In this document: positions 17,983 to 28,030 of the stretch, piece by piece
How positions within the stretch are numbered: the first letter of the stretch is position 1
How the letters are laid out: every line of letters begins with the position of its first letter
Assembly (NCBI RefSeq): GCF_003732275.1
Contig: NZ_MOBM01000012.1
Coordinates: forward strand, 186,001 to 250,000
Source of the DNA: Pseudomonas frederiksbergensis
Lineage (GTDB): Bacteria; Pseudomonadota; Gammaproteobacteria; Pseudomonadales; Pseudomonadaceae
Length of the DNA stretch: 64,000 nucleotides
Direction: 5' to 3'
Translations under genes and position numbers: made by a program
Notes under the pieces: model-generated
Databases searched by the model: none
Told to the model about the DNA's origin: nothing
Seen by the model: only the letters and a program-made list of their open reading frames with translations

Positions 17983-19377
17983 ATGAGCCGTATCGAAACC
18001 GACAGCCTGGGCCAGGTAGAAGTCCCGGATGACGCTTACTGGGGCGCTCAGACGCAACGCTCGCTGATCAACTTCGCCATCGGCAACGAGCGTATGCCGC
18101 TGGCGGTGCTGCACGCCCTGGCCTTGATCAAGAAAGCCGCGGCGCGCGTCAACGATCGCAATGGCGACCTGCCCGCCGACATCGCCCGCCTGATCGAACA
18201 GGCCGCTGACGAAGTGCTCGACGGCGACCACGACGAGCAGTTCCCGCTGGTGGTCTGGCAGACTGGCAGCGGTACTCAGAGCAACATGAACGTCAACGAA
18301 GTGATCGCCGGTCGCGCCAACGAACTGGCCGGTAATCCGCGCGGTGGCAAGGCCCCGGTACACCCCAACGATCACGTCAACCGTTCCCAGAGCTCCAACG
18401 ATTGCTTCCCCACGGCCATGCACATCGCGACGGCCAAGGCGGTGCAGCAGCATTTGCTGCCGGCGATCAGCGAGTTGTCTGGCGGATTGGCGGAGTTGTC
18501 CGCACGACACATGAAACTGGTCAAGACCGGTCGTACCCATATGATGGACGCCACGCCGATTACCTTCGGCCAGGAACTCTCGGCGTTCATCGCACAACTG
18601 GATTACGCCGAGCGGGCGATCCGCAGCGCGTTGCCGGCCGTCTGTGAGCTGGCTCAGGGCGGCACTGCGGTTGGCACCGGATTGAACTCGCCCCACGGTT
18701 TTGGCGAAGCGATCGCTGCTGAACTGGCCGCCCTTTCCGGCCTGCCGTTCGTCACCGCCCATAACAAATTCGCCGCCCTGGCCGGTCACGAACCGTTGGT
18801 CACCCTCTCCGGCGCCCTGAAAACCCTTGCCGTAACCCTGATGAAAATCGCCAACGACCTGCGTCTGTTGGGCTCCGGGCCGCGAGCGGGGTTTGCCGAA
18901 GTGAAACTGCCGGCCAATGAGCCCGGCAGTTCGATCATGCCCGGCAAAGTCAACCCGACTCAGTGCGAAGCGCTGTCGATGCTGGCCTGTCAGGTATTGG
19001 GCAACGACGTCGCCATCGGTTTTGCGGCCAGTCAGGGCCACCTGCAATTGAACGTGTTCAAACCGGTGATCATCCACAACCTGCTGCAATCGATCCGCTT
19101 GCTGGGCGATGGCTGCAGTAACTTCCAGCAGCATTGCATCGCCGGGCTGGAACCGGATGCCGAGAAAATGGCCGAGCATCTGGAACGAGGTTTGATGCTG
19201 GTGACGGCGCTGAACCCGCACATCGGCTACGACAAATCGGCGGAAATTGCCAAGAAGGCTTACAGCGAGGGGCTGACCCTGCGCGAGGCGGCGTTGCAGC
19301 TGGGCTATCTGACGGATGAAGATTTTGATGCCTGGGTGAGGCCGGAGGATATGTTGGAGGCTGGCAAGCAGGGGTGA
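17983..19377 (+). CDS. fumC: fumarate hydratase class II
   Basis: Iron-independent fumarase of the TCA cycle, interconverting fumarate and malate as a cytosolic homotetramer. The 464-residue protein has [10 protein letters not shown] near 97, [14 protein letters not shown] near 128-141 and the superfamily signature [11 protein letters not shown] near 316. Two consecutive ATGs (17980, 17983) follow CAGGAG; the second gives the usual [10 protein letters not shown] start and better spacing. The gene order fumC-DUF2059-bolA-trhO suggests this is the counterpart of P. aeruginosa fumC2 rather than the iron-starvation fumC1 next to sodA; this is from memory. Confidence 0.93.
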   Translation: MSRIETDSLGQVEVPDDAYWGAQTQRSLINFAIGNERMPLAVLHALALIKKAAARVNDRNGDLPADIARLIEQAADEVLDGDHDEQFPLVVWQTGSGTQSNMNVNEVIAGRANELAGNPRGGKAPVHPNDHVNRSQSSNDCFPTAMHIATAKAVQQHLLPAISELSGGLAELSARHMKLVKTGRTHMMDATPITFGQELSAFIAQLDYAERAIRSALPAVCELAQGGTAVGTGLNSPHGFGEAIAAELAALSGLPFVTAHNKFAALAGHEPLVTLSGALKTLAVTLMKIANDLRLLGSGPRAGFAEVKLPANEPGSSIMPGKVNPTQCEALSMLACQVLGNDVAIGFAASQGHLQLNVFKPVIIHNLLQSIRLLGDGCSNFQQHCIAGLEPDAEKMAEHLERGLMLVTALNPHIGYDKSAEIAKKAYSEGLTLREAALQLGYLTDEDFDAWVRPEDMLEAGKQG

Positions 19378-19409
19378 ATCTGAAAATGATTTAGTGCCAG
19401 ACAGTCAGT

Positions 19410-19502
19410 CTTCGCGGGCAAGCCACGCTCCCACAGGTTATGTGTCGATCGCAATATTCGGGATCGACACATAACCTATGGGAGCGTGGCTTGCCCGCGA
19501 AG
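19410..19502. repeat. near-perfect 41-bp inverted repeat, REP-like type E
   Basis: Arms 19410-19450 and 19462-19502 are complementary over 41 bases with one mismatch and an 11-base loop. The outer part CTTCGCGGGCAAGCCACGCT is a REP unit distinct from types A-D. It lies between the convergent fumC and EamA genes, where it can act as a bidirectional transcript-end structure. Confidence 0.85.
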
Positions 19503-19516
19503 AACGATAACGCGGT

Positions 19517-20476
19517 CTAACTGGCCGCCATCCGCACCCGCCGGGCCTTGAGCCCCGCCATCAACGATGGCCCCAACGCCACCAGCGCCGACCCGAGCAC
19601 CACCAGCACCGCCCCGCCATAACCCAGGCCATTGATCTGCTCGGCATGCACATACTCCGGCCATAACCACGCGGCCATGGCCACGGCGGCAAAGGTCACC
19701 AGCGGCGTGATCGCCAGCGTCGCACTGACCCGTGAGGCTTCCCAATGGGCCAGGGCTTCAGCGAAGGCGCCATAAGCGATCAGCGTGTTCAAGCAGCACG
19801 CCAGCAGTAGCCAGCCTTGCAGCGGACTCAATTGCAGCGCCTCCAGCGGATGCACCCATGGCGTCAACAACAGCGCGCAGAACAGGTAAATCACCATCAT
19901 CACCTGCAACGAATTCCACACCGTGAGCAACTGCTTCTGACCCAAGGCATAGAAGGTCCAGACCGTGGACGCCAAGAGCACCATCAGCACACCGGCGGTG
20001 TAATCAGTCAGGGAGGTGAGCAACTCACTCAAGCGCTGATTGAAGAACAGTGCAAAGCCGATCAGCAGCACCAACAGGCCAATCCCCTGCCCTACGCTAA
20101 ACCGTTCCTTGAACACGAACAGACTGGCGATCAGCAACATGATCGGGCCCATTTGCACCACCAGCTGCGCGGTGCCGGGGCTGAGCAGGTTCAGGCCCAT
20201 CAGGTACAGCACGTAGTTGCCGACCAGTCCGAGTACCGCCATCAACACCAGCCAGCCACCGCGCGGGCCGAGGACTTTGCGACTCGGCAGGCGTTTGGTC
20301 GCCGCCAGATAAATGAACAGGCAACCGCCGGACACCAGCAGGCGAAACCAGGTCACCGTCACCGGGTCCATCACCAGCAGCACTTGCTTGAGCTTGATCG
20401 GCAGGATTCCCCACAGCAACGCAGTCAGCAAGGCCAGGCACAGACCATAAACCCAGCGACCCGATGAAATATGCAT
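19517..20476 (-). CDS. EamA/DMT superfamily permease
   Basis: Inner-membrane transporter with two EamA repeats and about ten helices (319 residues); metabolite exported is unknown. Helix-forming stretches alternate regularly from ALLTALLWGI near residue 15 to GAVLVVLGSALVAL near 285, and the tail is basic (KARRVRMAAS). It ends convergently to fumC with the 41-bp inverted repeat between them. Only a weak GGGGTC ribosome-binding sequence precedes the ATG. Confidence 0.85.
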   Translation of the reverse strand: MHISSGRWVYGLCLALLTALLWGILPIKLKQVLLVMDPVTVTWFRLLVSGGCLFIYLAATKRLPSRKVLGPRGGWLVLMAVLGLVGNYVLYLMGLNLLSPGTAQLVVQMGPIMLLIASLFVFKERFSVGQGIGLLVLLIGFALFFNQRLSELLTSLTDYTAGVLMVLLASTVWTFYALGQKQLLTVWNSLQVMMVIYLFCALLLTPWVHPLEALQLSPLQGWLLLACCLNTLIAYGAFAEALAHWEASRVSATLAITPLVTFAAVAMAAWLWPEYVHAEQINGLGYGGAVLVVLGSALVALGPSLMAGLKARRVRMAAS

Positions 20477-20677
20477 GCTGACCCCAAAGCCGATTGGCGA
20501 AAACGGTCATTCTAGGCTCAGACCGGGGCGCGACACAGGGACAGTTGCCAACGGGCCGCGAATGAAACTGTGCAGGTCGCAACATAAAGTTGACGATATG
20601 CCGTCGATCAGGTGGCCAGGCGGGGCAAGTGGTTCATGCATAAGCTCATTGAAACCGTCACCCGCAGGAGATCGCCC

Positions 20678-20872
20678 ATGTACGGCATGCGCGCCCAAGA
20701 CAACGCCCCCGCCACCCACTTTCGTTGTGACCGCTTGTGTCGTGTGAATGGAGAGCTGTATTTCACCACGCGGGAACACACGCTGGAGGGGCCGTTTGAA
20801 AACCGGGAGACAGCGATGCGTGAGATTCAGGCGTATATCGAGCGGATGCAGTTCTTGTGCATGAGCCGGTAA
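20678..20872 (+). CDS. small conserved protein, DUF6316-like
   Basis: 64-residue protein starting MYGMRAQDNAPATHFR. GCAGGAG lies seven bases before the ATG at 20678, which is better than the upstream in-frame start at 20612. I recall the family as common in Pseudomonas and without known function. It has a short beta-rich centre (RVNGELYFTTREHTLEG) and a C-terminal helix (ETAMREIQAYIERM). It stands alone between the EamA and thiolase genes. Confidence 0.7.
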   Translation: MYGMRAQDNAPATHFRCDRLCRVNGELYFTTREHTLEGPFENRETAMREIQAYIERMQFLCMSR

Positions 20873-20886
20873 ACCGCTGCGCCTTC

Positions 20887-20978
20887 ATCGCGAGCAGGCT
20901 CGCTCCCACAGTGGATCTATGGTGAACACAATATTGGTGAACACCAGTGATCCATGTGGGAGCGAGCCTGCTCGCGAT
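20887..20978. repeat. REP pair, type C (TGTGGGAGCGAGCCTGCTCG)
   Basis: Inverted copies of the ATCGCGAGCAGGCTCGCTCC unit at 20887-20912 and about 20954-20978, between the convergent DUF6316-like and thiolase genes. The spacer contains a further imperfect dyad (GGTGAACAC repeated). Confidence 0.85.
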
Positions 20979-21011
20979 AGCAGTCAATCAGGCAATACAA
21001 ACTTTGCGAAT

Positions 21012-22196
21012 TTAACGCACCACCTCAAACAACCCCGTAGCCCCCATCCCGCCCCCCACGCACATGGTGACGATGCCGTAGCGCAGGTTACGCCGCTGCA
21101 ACTCTCGCACGATGTGCCCGACCTGACGCGAACCGGTCATGCCGAACGGATGGCCGATGGCAATCGAACCGCCGTTGACGTTGTACTTGTCGTTGTCGAT
21201 TTCCAGCCGATTGCGGCTGTACAGGCATTGCGAGGCGAACGCTTCGTTGAGCTCCCACAGATCAATGTCAGCCACCTGCAACCCCTTGGCCTTGAGCAAC
21301 TTCGGCACCGAGAACACCGGGCCGATGCCCATCTCGTCCGGCTGGCACCCGGCCACGGCAAAACCGCGGAAGAAGGCTTTGGGCTTGAGCCCCAGCGCCA
21401 GGGCTTTCTCCAGGCTCATCACCAGGGTCATCGAAGCGCCATCGGACAGTTGCGACGAGTTGCCGGCGGTCACCGAACCGTCTTCGGCAAACACCGGTTT
21501 CAACCCGGCCAGGCTTTGCAAAGTGGTGTCCGGGCGGTTGCAGTCGTCGTGGTCGACGATGCCGTCGAGGATCTGCACCTGGCCGGTGACCTTGTCCTCA
21601 ACGCGATACTTCACCGCCATCGGTACGATTTCATCGTTGAACAACCCGGCGGCCTGCGCCAGGGCGGTACGCTGCTGACTTTGCAGAGCGTATAAATCCT
21701 GCTCTTGGCGACTGACATCGTAACGACGCGCGACGATCTCGGCGGTCTGGCCCATGGGGAAATAGATACCCGGCACCTGCTCTTTCAGCAGCGGGTTGAT
21801 CAGGTTGTCGGTGTTGACGCTTTTCATGGTCAGGCTGATCGACTCGACACCACCAGCGACAATGATGTCGCTGCAGCCCGAAGCGATCTGATTGGCGGCA
21901 ATGGCGATGGCCTGCAAGCCCGACGAACAGAAGCGGTTAAGGGTCATGCCACCCGTGCCAATGCCCAGGTGTGACAGCACCGCGACGTTGCGACCGATGT
22001 TGAAACCCTGGGCGCCTTCGTTGGAGCCGGCGCCGACGATGCAATCCTCGACGCTGGCCGGGTCGACGTCATTGCGCGTGAGCAGCGCGTTGACACAGTG
22101 GGCCGCCATGTCGTCCGGACGGGTCATGTTGAACTTGCCGCGAAAGGATTTGGCCAGGCCGGTCCGTACGCTGTCGACGATCACCACTTCACGCAT
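21012..22196 (-). CDS. acetyl-CoA C-acyltransferase (thiolase)
   Basis: Thiolase, 394 residues, condensing or cleaving acyl-CoA in fatty-acid or aromatic catabolism. The nucleophilic Cys is in RFCSSGLQA near residue 88, the His in SIAIGHPFGMTGSR near 351 and the second Cys in TMCVGGGMGATG near 381. The start MREVVIVDSVRTG at 22196 has GAGGTG upstream; the longer frame has no ribosome-binding site. It lies 105 bases downstream of the polyphosphate phosphotransferase gene on the same strand. Which pathway it serves is not shown by the neighbours. Confidence 0.9.
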   Translation of the reverse strand: MREVVIVDSVRTGLAKSFRGKFNMTRPDDMAAHCVNALLTRNDVDPASVEDCIVGAGSNEGAQGFNIGRNVAVLSHLGIGTGGMTLNRFCSSGLQAIAIAANQIASGCSDIIVAGGVESISLTMKSVNTDNLINPLLKEQVPGIYFPMGQTAEIVARRYDVSRQEQDLYALQSQQRTALAQAAGLFNDEIVPMAVKYRVEDKVTGQVQILDGIVDHDDCNRPDTTLQSLAGLKPVFAEDGSVTAGNSSQLSDGASMTLVMSLEKALALGLKPKAFFRGFAVAGCQPDEMGIGPVFSVPKLLKAKGLQVADIDLWELNEAFASQCLYSRNRLEIDNDKYNVNGGSIAIGHPFGMTGSRQVGHIVRELQRRNLRYGIVTMCVGGGMGATGLFEVVR

Positions 22197-22301
22197 GGCA
22201 TACACCTCATTGTTGTTGTCAGTCAGGAGTTGGACCGAGCATAAGTCCACCCTATGACTGACCGCGACAATCATTCACCCCGCGTATGCGTAGCCATCGG
22301 T

Positions 22302-23825
22302 TCAGCGCTTGCGTTTTTGCAGTTTCTTCTCGCGTTTGTCGGACTTTTCGAAGGCCTCTTCCAGCGCATGGTTAATGGTGCGCAAGACCTTGACCCGCGC
22401 CCAGCGCTTGTCGTTGGCTTCCACCAGAGTCCACGGCGATATCTCGGTGCTGGTGCGATCGACCATATCGCCGACGGCGGCGCGATAATCGTCCCATTTG
22501 TCGCGATTGCGCCAGTCGTCTTCAGTGATTTTGAAGCGCTTGAAGGGGATCTCTTTGCGCTCCTGGAAACGCTCCATCTGAGTCTGTTTGTCGATGGCCA
22601 GCCAGAACTTGACCACGATCACTCCGGCATCGGCGATCTGCTCTTCGAAGTCGTTGATCTCGCCATAGGCGCGCATCCAGTCCGCCTTGCTGCAAAAGCC
22701 TTCGATGCGTTCCACCAACACCCGGCCATACCAGGAACGGTCGAACACGGTGAATTTGCCCCGGGCCGGAATATGCCGCCAGAACCGCCAGAGATACGGC
22801 TGCGCCCGTTCTTCCTCGGTAGGTGCGGCGATCGGCACGATGTCGTACTGGCGCGGGTCGAGCGCTGCGGCCACCCGACGGATTGCCCCGCCCTTGCCTG
22901 CCGCGTCGTTGCCTTCGAACACCGCAATCAACGCGTGGCGACGCATGCGCTTGTCGCGCATCAGCCCGGAAAACCGTGCCTGCTCGGTAATCAGTTGCTC
23001 TTCGTAATCGTCCTTGTCCAGCTGCAGGGTCAAGTCCAGGCTGTCGAGCAGATTCAGTTGATCGACGCTGGGGAACAAGGGCGCTGCGCTGACTTTGTGC
23101 GGGTGAATCCTGGGTCTCTTCAGCGCGCTCTGCAGGCCCTCGAGCAAGATCTTGCCGACCGTCAGGCTCCGATAGCGCGCGTCCACGCCGGCAATCACAT
23201 GCCACGGCGCATAGTCGCGACTGGTGCGGCGCAGCACCCGTTCGCCGTACTTCACGAACTTGTCGTAGGTCGCGGATTGTTGCCAGTCCAGCGGGCTGAT
23301 GCGCCAGCTGTGCAGCGGGTCGTCGGCCAGCGCCTTGAGCCGCGCTTTCATTTGTTTCTTGGAGAGGTGAAACCAGAACTTGAAGATCAGCGCGCCTTCG
23401 TCGCACAGCATCTTCTCCAACCGCTCGGCCCCGTTGATGCTTTGATCGAGTCGCGGATCCTTGAACAAACCATGAACCCGTCCCTGCAGCATCTGGCTGT
23501 ACCAGTTGCCGAAGAAAATCCCCATGCGGCCCTTGGCCGGGAGCATCCGCCAGTAGCGCCAGGCCGGTGGTCGTGCCAGTTCTTCGTCGGTCTGCTGGTC
23601 GAACGTACGCACCTCGATCAGGCGCGGGTCCATCCATTCATTGAGCAACTTGACCGTCTCGCCCTTGCCGGCCCCTTCAATGCCATTGATCAAAATGATC
23701 ACTGGAAAGCGGTGTTGCTGCCGAAGTTCAAACTGCGCTTCGAGCAAGGCCCCACGCAAGGCCGGCACTTCGGCGTCATAGGTTTCTTTGTCGATGGCAT
23801 GACCGATTTCGGCGGATTCGAACAT
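22302..23825 (-). CDS. pap: polyphosphate:AMP phosphotransferase (two-domain PPK2)
   Basis: Phosphorylates AMP to ADP using polyphosphate. The 507-residue protein carries two PPK2 domains. The N-terminal one has Walker A INGIEGAGKGETV near 47-58 and the C-terminal one has FEGNDAAGKGGAIRR near 300 with DRSWYGRVLVER as the Walker B/lid region. In the N-terminal copy the equivalent lid segment is GNWYSQMLQ, so the DRSWY acid is lost there, as in the known tandem PPK2 class where the C-terminal copy is catalytic. The ATG at 23825 is chosen because AAGGAG stands upstream; a start 17 codons earlier is possible. Neighbours suggest co-transcription with the thiolase. Confidence 0.88.
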   Translation of the reverse strand: MFESAEIGHAIDKETYDAEVPALRGALLEAQFELRQQHRFPVIILINGIEGAGKGETVKLLNEWMDPRLIEVRTFDQQTDEELARPPAWRYWRMLPAKGRMGIFFGNWYSQMLQGRVHGLFKDPRLDQSINGAERLEKMLCDEGALIFKFWFHLSKKQMKARLKALADDPLHSWRISPLDWQQSATYDKFVKYGERVLRRTSRDYAPWHVIAGVDARYRSLTVGKILLEGLQSALKRPRIHPHKVSAAPLFPSVDQLNLLDSLDLTLQLDKDDYEEQLITEQARFSGLMRDKRMRRHALIAVFEGNDAAGKGGAIRRVAAALDPRQYDIVPIAAPTEEERAQPYLWRFWRHIPARGKFTVFDRSWYGRVLVERIEGFCSKADWMRAYGEINDFEEQIADAGVIVVKFWLAIDKQTQMERFQERKEIPFKRFKITEDDWRNRDKWDDYRAAVGDMVDRTSTEISPWTLVEANDKRWARVKVLRTINHALEEAFEKSDKREKKLQKRKR

Positions 23826-23913
23826 AGAGAGCAGCTCCTTCCAGGATTGAGCAAGACTAGCGGATTGACTGCTCATGTATAGGACAAATCAGTCTTTGAG
23901 GCCGATACAATCC

Positions 23914-24046
23914 CTGTGGCGAGGGAGCTTGCTCCCGTTGGACGGCTAAGCCGTCCCGACCTCAGCAACCCCGCACTCCAGTAGTACATCGACAACCAGC
24001 TTGCGGCTGCTTCGCCCCCGAGCGGGAGCAAGCTCCCTCGTCACAA
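23914..24046. repeat. REP pair, type A
   Basis: Inverted copies of GTGGCGAGGGAGCTTGCTCC at 23915-23940 and about 24018-24046 (the right copy ends GTCAC instead of GCCAC), between the divergent PPK2 and mnmC genes. The 324-base gap 23826-24149 holds nothing else recognisable apart from the two promoters it must contain. Confidence 0.85.
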
Positions 24047-24149
24047 AAGCGACGTTTTTCCCTGACACAACCAATGTGGCACTTGCCATGGATCAAGCAC
24101 CGCAGCAGCGATCGGCTAGAATGGCCACCTTGCCGTTACCGAGCCTGCC

Positions 24150-26132
24150 ATGAAACCTGTATTGCCCCACGCCCAGCTCGACTGGGACGACCAAGGTCGC
24201 CCGCGTTCGCGGGTGTTCGATGATGTGTATTTTTCCGACCGGTCGGGCCTTGAAGAAACCCGCTACGTGTTTCTGGAGCAAAACGATTTGCGTGACCGTT
24301 TCGCCGCCTTGCCGGTGGATGGTCGACTGGTGATTGGTGAAACCGGGTTCGGTACCGGGCTGAACTTCCTCTGTGCCTGGCAGTTGTTCGAACAGCACGC
24401 GGTGGCAGGTGCGCGGCTGCATTTTGTCAGTGTCGAAAAGTACCCGCTGAGCGCGACCGATCTGCAACGGGCCCTGGCCTTATGGCCGGAGCTCAAGCCA
24501 TTTGCCGATCAATTGCTGGCGCAATACGTGGCGATCCATCAAGGCTTTCAGCGTCTGGTGCTGGACAACGGCCGCGTCACCCTGACCTTGCTGATCGGCG
24601 ATGCACTTGAGCAATTGCCACAACTGGATGCGCAGATCGATGCCTGGTTTCTCGACGGTTTTGCCCCGGCGAAAAACCCTGACATGTGGACCGCCGAATT
24701 ATTTGCCGAACTGGCCCGCCTGGCGGCACCCGGCTCGACCATCAGCACCTTCACCAGCACCGGCTGGGTGCGCCGCTTGCTGAACGCGGCGGGCTTCAAG
24801 ATGAAGCGCACGCCGGGCATCGGCCACAAGTGGGAGATCCTGCGGGGCACGTTCCTCGGTTGGCCTGAAGAGGCCACTAAACCAGCCGCAACAAAACCAT
24901 GGTTCGCTCGCCCAAAATCGCTGACCGGCGAACGCCGCGCCCTGGTGATCGGCGCCGGGCTGGCCGGTTGCGCCAGTGCTGCCAGCCTGGCCGCTCGAGG
25001 TTGGCAAGTAAGCCTGCTGGACCGCCACGAAGCATTGGCGCAGGAAGCCTCGGGCAATCCTCAGGGCGTGCTCTACCTCAAACTTTCGGCCCATGGCACG
25101 GCGCTGTCGCAATTGATCGTCAGCGGTTTTGGCTACACCCGGCGTCTGCTGGAACAACTGCAACGTGGCGTCGACTGGGACGATTGCGGAGTCTTGCAAC
25201 TGGCCTTCAATGCCAAGGAAGCCGAGCGTCAGGCGCAATTGGCCGCGGCCTTTTCACCGAGCCTGGTGCACCTGCTCGATCAACCTCAGGCTCAGGCCCG
25301 AGCCGGCATCGAATTGACGCACGGCGGCTTGTTCTACCCTGAAGGCGGCTGGGTGCATCCGCCCGCGTTGTGCCAGTGGCAGGCGTCCTCACCGAACATC
25401 CAGTGGCTGCCCCATCGCGAGGTGCTGGAATTGCGCAAGGTCGATGATCAATGGCAGGCCTGGGACGGCGATGCACTGCTGGCCAGCGCGCCCGTGGTGA
25501 TTCTGGCCGGTGCCGCCGAGATCAAGCGTTTTCCACACAGCGCCGACCTGCCCCTCAAACGCATTCGCGGCCAGATCACCCGACTGGCGCAAACCCCTGA
25601 AAGCCAGAGCCTGGCCACCGTCGTCTGCGCCGAAGGCTATGTGGCGCCCGCACGCTTGGGCGAACACACACTCGGCGCCAGCTTCGATTTCAAAAGCGAT
25701 GAGCTGACCCCGACCGTCGCCGAACACCTCGGCAACCTGGCGTTGCTCGAGGAAATTTCCACTGACCTGGTCGCCCGTCTGCATGTTCCAGATCTGGACC
25801 CGCAACAGCTTGAAGGGCGCGCGGCGTTCCGCTGTACCAGCCCGGATTACCTGCCGATCGTCGGACCGTTGGCTGAACAAGTCGCCTTCGCCGAGGCCTA
25901 TGCCGCGCTGAGCAAAGATGCCCGGCAGGTGCCCGATGTGCCCTGCCCATGGCTCGAGGGGTTTTACGTCAATAGCGGTCACGGTTCTCGCGGTTTGATC
26001 ACTGCGCCGTTGTCTGGCGAGCTGTTGGCGGCATGGCTTGAAAACGAGCCGTTGCCACTGCCAAAAACAGTGGCCGAGACCTGCCATCCCAACCGTTTTG
26101 CTCTGCGCCAATTGGTCCGCGGAAAAGCCTGA
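24150..26132 (+). CDS. mnmC: bifunctional tRNA (mnm5s2U34) biosynthesis enzyme MnmC
   Basis: Final enzyme of the mnm5s2U wobble modification. The N-terminal methyltransferase domain (about 1-240; GETGFGTGLNFL near 59-70 and DGFAPAKNPDMW near 169) methylates nm5U, and the C-terminal FAD oxidase (about 260-660; VIGAGLAGCASA near 266) removes the carboxymethyl group. The 660-residue length and the NSGHGSRGL motif near the C-terminus fit the fused form found in gamma-proteobacteria. The gene is monocistronic before the NAGGN operon and divergent from PPK2. Confidence 0.95.
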   Translation: MKPVLPHAQLDWDDQGRPRSRVFDDVYFSDRSGLEETRYVFLEQNDLRDRFAALPVDGRLVIGETGFGTGLNFLCAWQLFEQHAVAGARLHFVSVEKYPLSATDLQRALALWPELKPFADQLLAQYVAIHQGFQRLVLDNGRVTLTLLIGDALEQLPQLDAQIDAWFLDGFAPAKNPDMWTAELFAELARLAAPGSTISTFTSTGWVRRLLNAAGFKMKRTPGIGHKWEILRGTFLGWPEEATKPAATKPWFARPKSLTGERRALVIGAGLAGCASAASLAARGWQVSLLDRHEALAQEASGNPQGVLYLKLSAHGTALSQLIVSGFGYTRRLLEQLQRGVDWDDCGVLQLAFNAKEAERQAQLAAAFSPSLVHLLDQPQAQARAGIELTHGGLFYPEGGWVHPPALCQWQASSPNIQWLPHREVLELRKVDDQWQAWDGDALLASAPVVILAGAAEIKRFPHSADLPLKRIRGQITRLAQTPESQSLATVVCAEGYVAPARLGEHTLGASFDFKSDELTPTVAEHLGNLALLEEISTDLVARLHVPDLDPQQLEGRAAFRCTSPDYLPIVGPLAEQVAFAEAYAALSKDARQVPDVPCPWLEGFYVNSGHGSRGLITAPLSGELLAAWLENEPLPLPKTVAETCHPNRFALRQLVRGKA

Positions 26133-26193
26133 CGCGCAGCCTTATAACTTATCGGTCTAAAACTCCAGGGATTCACGTGGGTCAGTTTCTGAG

Positions 26194-26215
26194 TACCCGC
26201 CGTTTTTGGCGGGTA
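26194..26215. terminator. stem-loop between mnmC and the NAGGN operon
   Basis: TACCCGCC (26194-26201), loop GTTTTT and GGCGGGTA (26208-26215) form a perfect 8-bp hairpin 61 bases after the mnmC stop. It lacks a clear T-run, so it could instead be a leader structure of the following operon. Confidence 0.45.
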
Positions 26216-26254
26216 TCGATTGACCCTCCCCAACGGAAAAACCGGTAAGGACTT

Positions 26255-28027
26255 ATGTGCGGATTAGCTGGAGAATTACGTTTCGACCATCAACCTGCGG
26301 ACCTCGCAGCCATAGAACGAATCACCCATCACTTGGCCCCTCGCGGCCCTGATGCGTGGGGCTTTCACAGCCAAGGGCCGATTGCCCTGGGCCATCGGCG
26401 CCTGAAAATCATGGACCTGTCGGACGGCTCGGCACAGCCGATGATCGACAACCAGCTGGGCCTGTCCCTGGCCTTCAACGGCGCGATCTACAACTTCCCG
26501 GAACTGCGCACCGAACTGGAAAGCCTCGGTTACGCCTTCTATTCCGACGGCGACACCGAAGTTCTGCTCAAGGGTTATCACGCCTGGGGCGAAGCCCTGT
26601 TGCCCAAACTCAACGGTATGTTCGCCTTCGCCATCTGGGAGCGCGACGCCAAGCGTCTATTCATCGCCCGCGACCGTCTCGGCGTGAAGCCGTTGTACCT
26701 GTCGCGCACCGGTCAACGCCTGCGCTTTGCCTCGGCCCTGCCGGCATTGCTCAAGGGTGGCGACATCAACCCGATCCTCGATCCGGTGGCGCTCAATCAT
26801 TATCTGAATTTCCACGCCGTGGTCCCGGCCCCACGCACCTTGCTGGCGGGCATCGAAAAGCTGCCCCCGGCGAGCTGGATGCGCATCGACGCAGACGGCG
26901 CCACCGAGCAGAAAACCTGGTGGACCCTGCCCTACGGCCCACACGCCGACGAGCTGAACCTGACCCTAGAAGACTGGCGCGACCGCGTGCTCGACAGCAC
27001 CCGTGATGCGGTGGCGATTCGTCAACGGGCGGCGGTGGATGTCGGCGTGCTGCTTTCCGGTGGTGTCGATTCGAGCATGCTGGTCGGTTTGTTGCGTGAA
27101 GTCGGCGTTGAAAACCTGTCGACCTTCTCCATCGGTTTCCAGGATGCCGGCGGCGAGCGCGGTGACGAGTTTCAGTATTCGGACCTGATCGCCAAGCACT
27201 ACGGCACCCAGCATCACCAACTGCGCATCGACGAAAAAGAGATCATCGAGCAACTGCCCGCGGCGTTCCGCGCCATGAGCGAGCCGATGGTCAGCCATGA
27301 CTGCATCGCGTTCTATCTGCTGTCTCGCGAAGTGGCCAAGCACTGCAAGGTGGTGCAAAGCGGCCAGGGCGCGGACGAGTTGTTCGCCGGTTATCACTGG
27401 TATCCGCAGGTTGACGGTGCGAGCGATCCGTACGCGGCGTATCGCGATGCGTTTTTCGACCGCAGCTACGCCGACTACGCGGCCACGGTGCAGCCGAAAT
27501 GGCTGACGGCCAACGACGCGGCCGGCGACTTCGTGAAAGAACATTTCGCACAACCTGGTGCCGACGCGGCCGTGGACAAAGCCCTGCGCCTGGACAGCAC
27601 TGTGATGCTGGTGGATGACCCGGTCAAACGGGTCGACAACATGACCATGGCCTGGGGTCTGGAAGCGCGTACACCGTTTCTCGACTATCGCCTGGTGGAG
27701 TTGTCGGCGCGGGTGCCGGGCAAATTCAAACTGCCAGATGGCGGCAAGCAAGTCTTGAAAGAAGCGGCGCGGCTGGTCATTCCGAGTGAAGTGATCGACC
27801 GCAAAAAGGGTTACTTCCCGGTCCCTGGCCTCAAGCATTTGCAGGGCGACACGCTGAACTGGGTGCGTGAACTGCTGCTCGATCCGAGTCAGGATCGCGG
27901 CTTGTTCAACCCCGCCATGCTCGACCGCCTGCTGACCGATCCGCAAGGTCAACTGACCCCGTTGCGCGGCTCCAAGCTGTGGCAATTGGCAGCCCTGAAC
28001 CTGTGGCTCAGTGAACAAGGAATCTGA
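26255..28027 (+). CDS. N-acetylglutaminylglutamine amidotransferase (asparagine-synthetase-like)
   Basis: Makes the C-terminal amide of the osmolyte N-acetylglutaminylglutamine amide (NAGGN). The 590-residue protein has an N-terminal class II glutaminase domain starting MCGLAGELRF with Cys2 as nucleophile and LAFNGAIYNF near 78, and an asparagine-synthase domain with the PPi loop LSGGVDSSM near 269. It is followed three bases later by the NAGGN synthetase and then by the M42 hydrolase, which is the known three-gene osmoadaptation cassette. Context therefore favours this over asparagine synthetase AsnB. Confidence 0.88.
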   Translation: MCGLAGELRFDHQPADLAAIERITHHLAPRGPDAWGFHSQGPIALGHRRLKIMDLSDGSAQPMIDNQLGLSLAFNGAIYNFPELRTELESLGYAFYSDGDTEVLLKGYHAWGEALLPKLNGMFAFAIWERDAKRLFIARDRLGVKPLYLSRTGQRLRFASALPALLKGGDINPILDPVALNHYLNFHAVVPAPRTLLAGIEKLPPASWMRIDADGATEQKTWWTLPYGPHADELNLTLEDWRDRVLDSTRDAVAIRQRAAVDVGVLLSGGVDSSMLVGLLREVGVENLSTFSIGFQDAGGERGDEFQYSDLIAKHYGTQHHQLRIDEKEIIEQLPAAFRAMSEPMVSHDCIAFYLLSREVAKHCKVVQSGQGADELFAGYHWYPQVDGASDPYAAYRDAFFDRSYADYAATVQPKWLTANDAAGDFVKEHFAQPGADAAVDKALRLDSTVMLVDDPVKRVDNMTMAWGLEARTPFLDYRLVELSARVPGKFKLPDGGKQVLKEAARLVIPSEVIDRKKGYFPVPGLKHLQGDTLNWVRELLLDPSQDRGLFNPAMLDRLLTDPQGQLTPLRGSKLWQLAALNLWLSEQGI

Positions 28028-28030
28028 TCG

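Noticed and set aside
22254..23882. 542-codon open frame antisense to the PPK2 gene
   Set aside because: Same reason: a GC-rich shadow of a gene with clear catalytic motifs.
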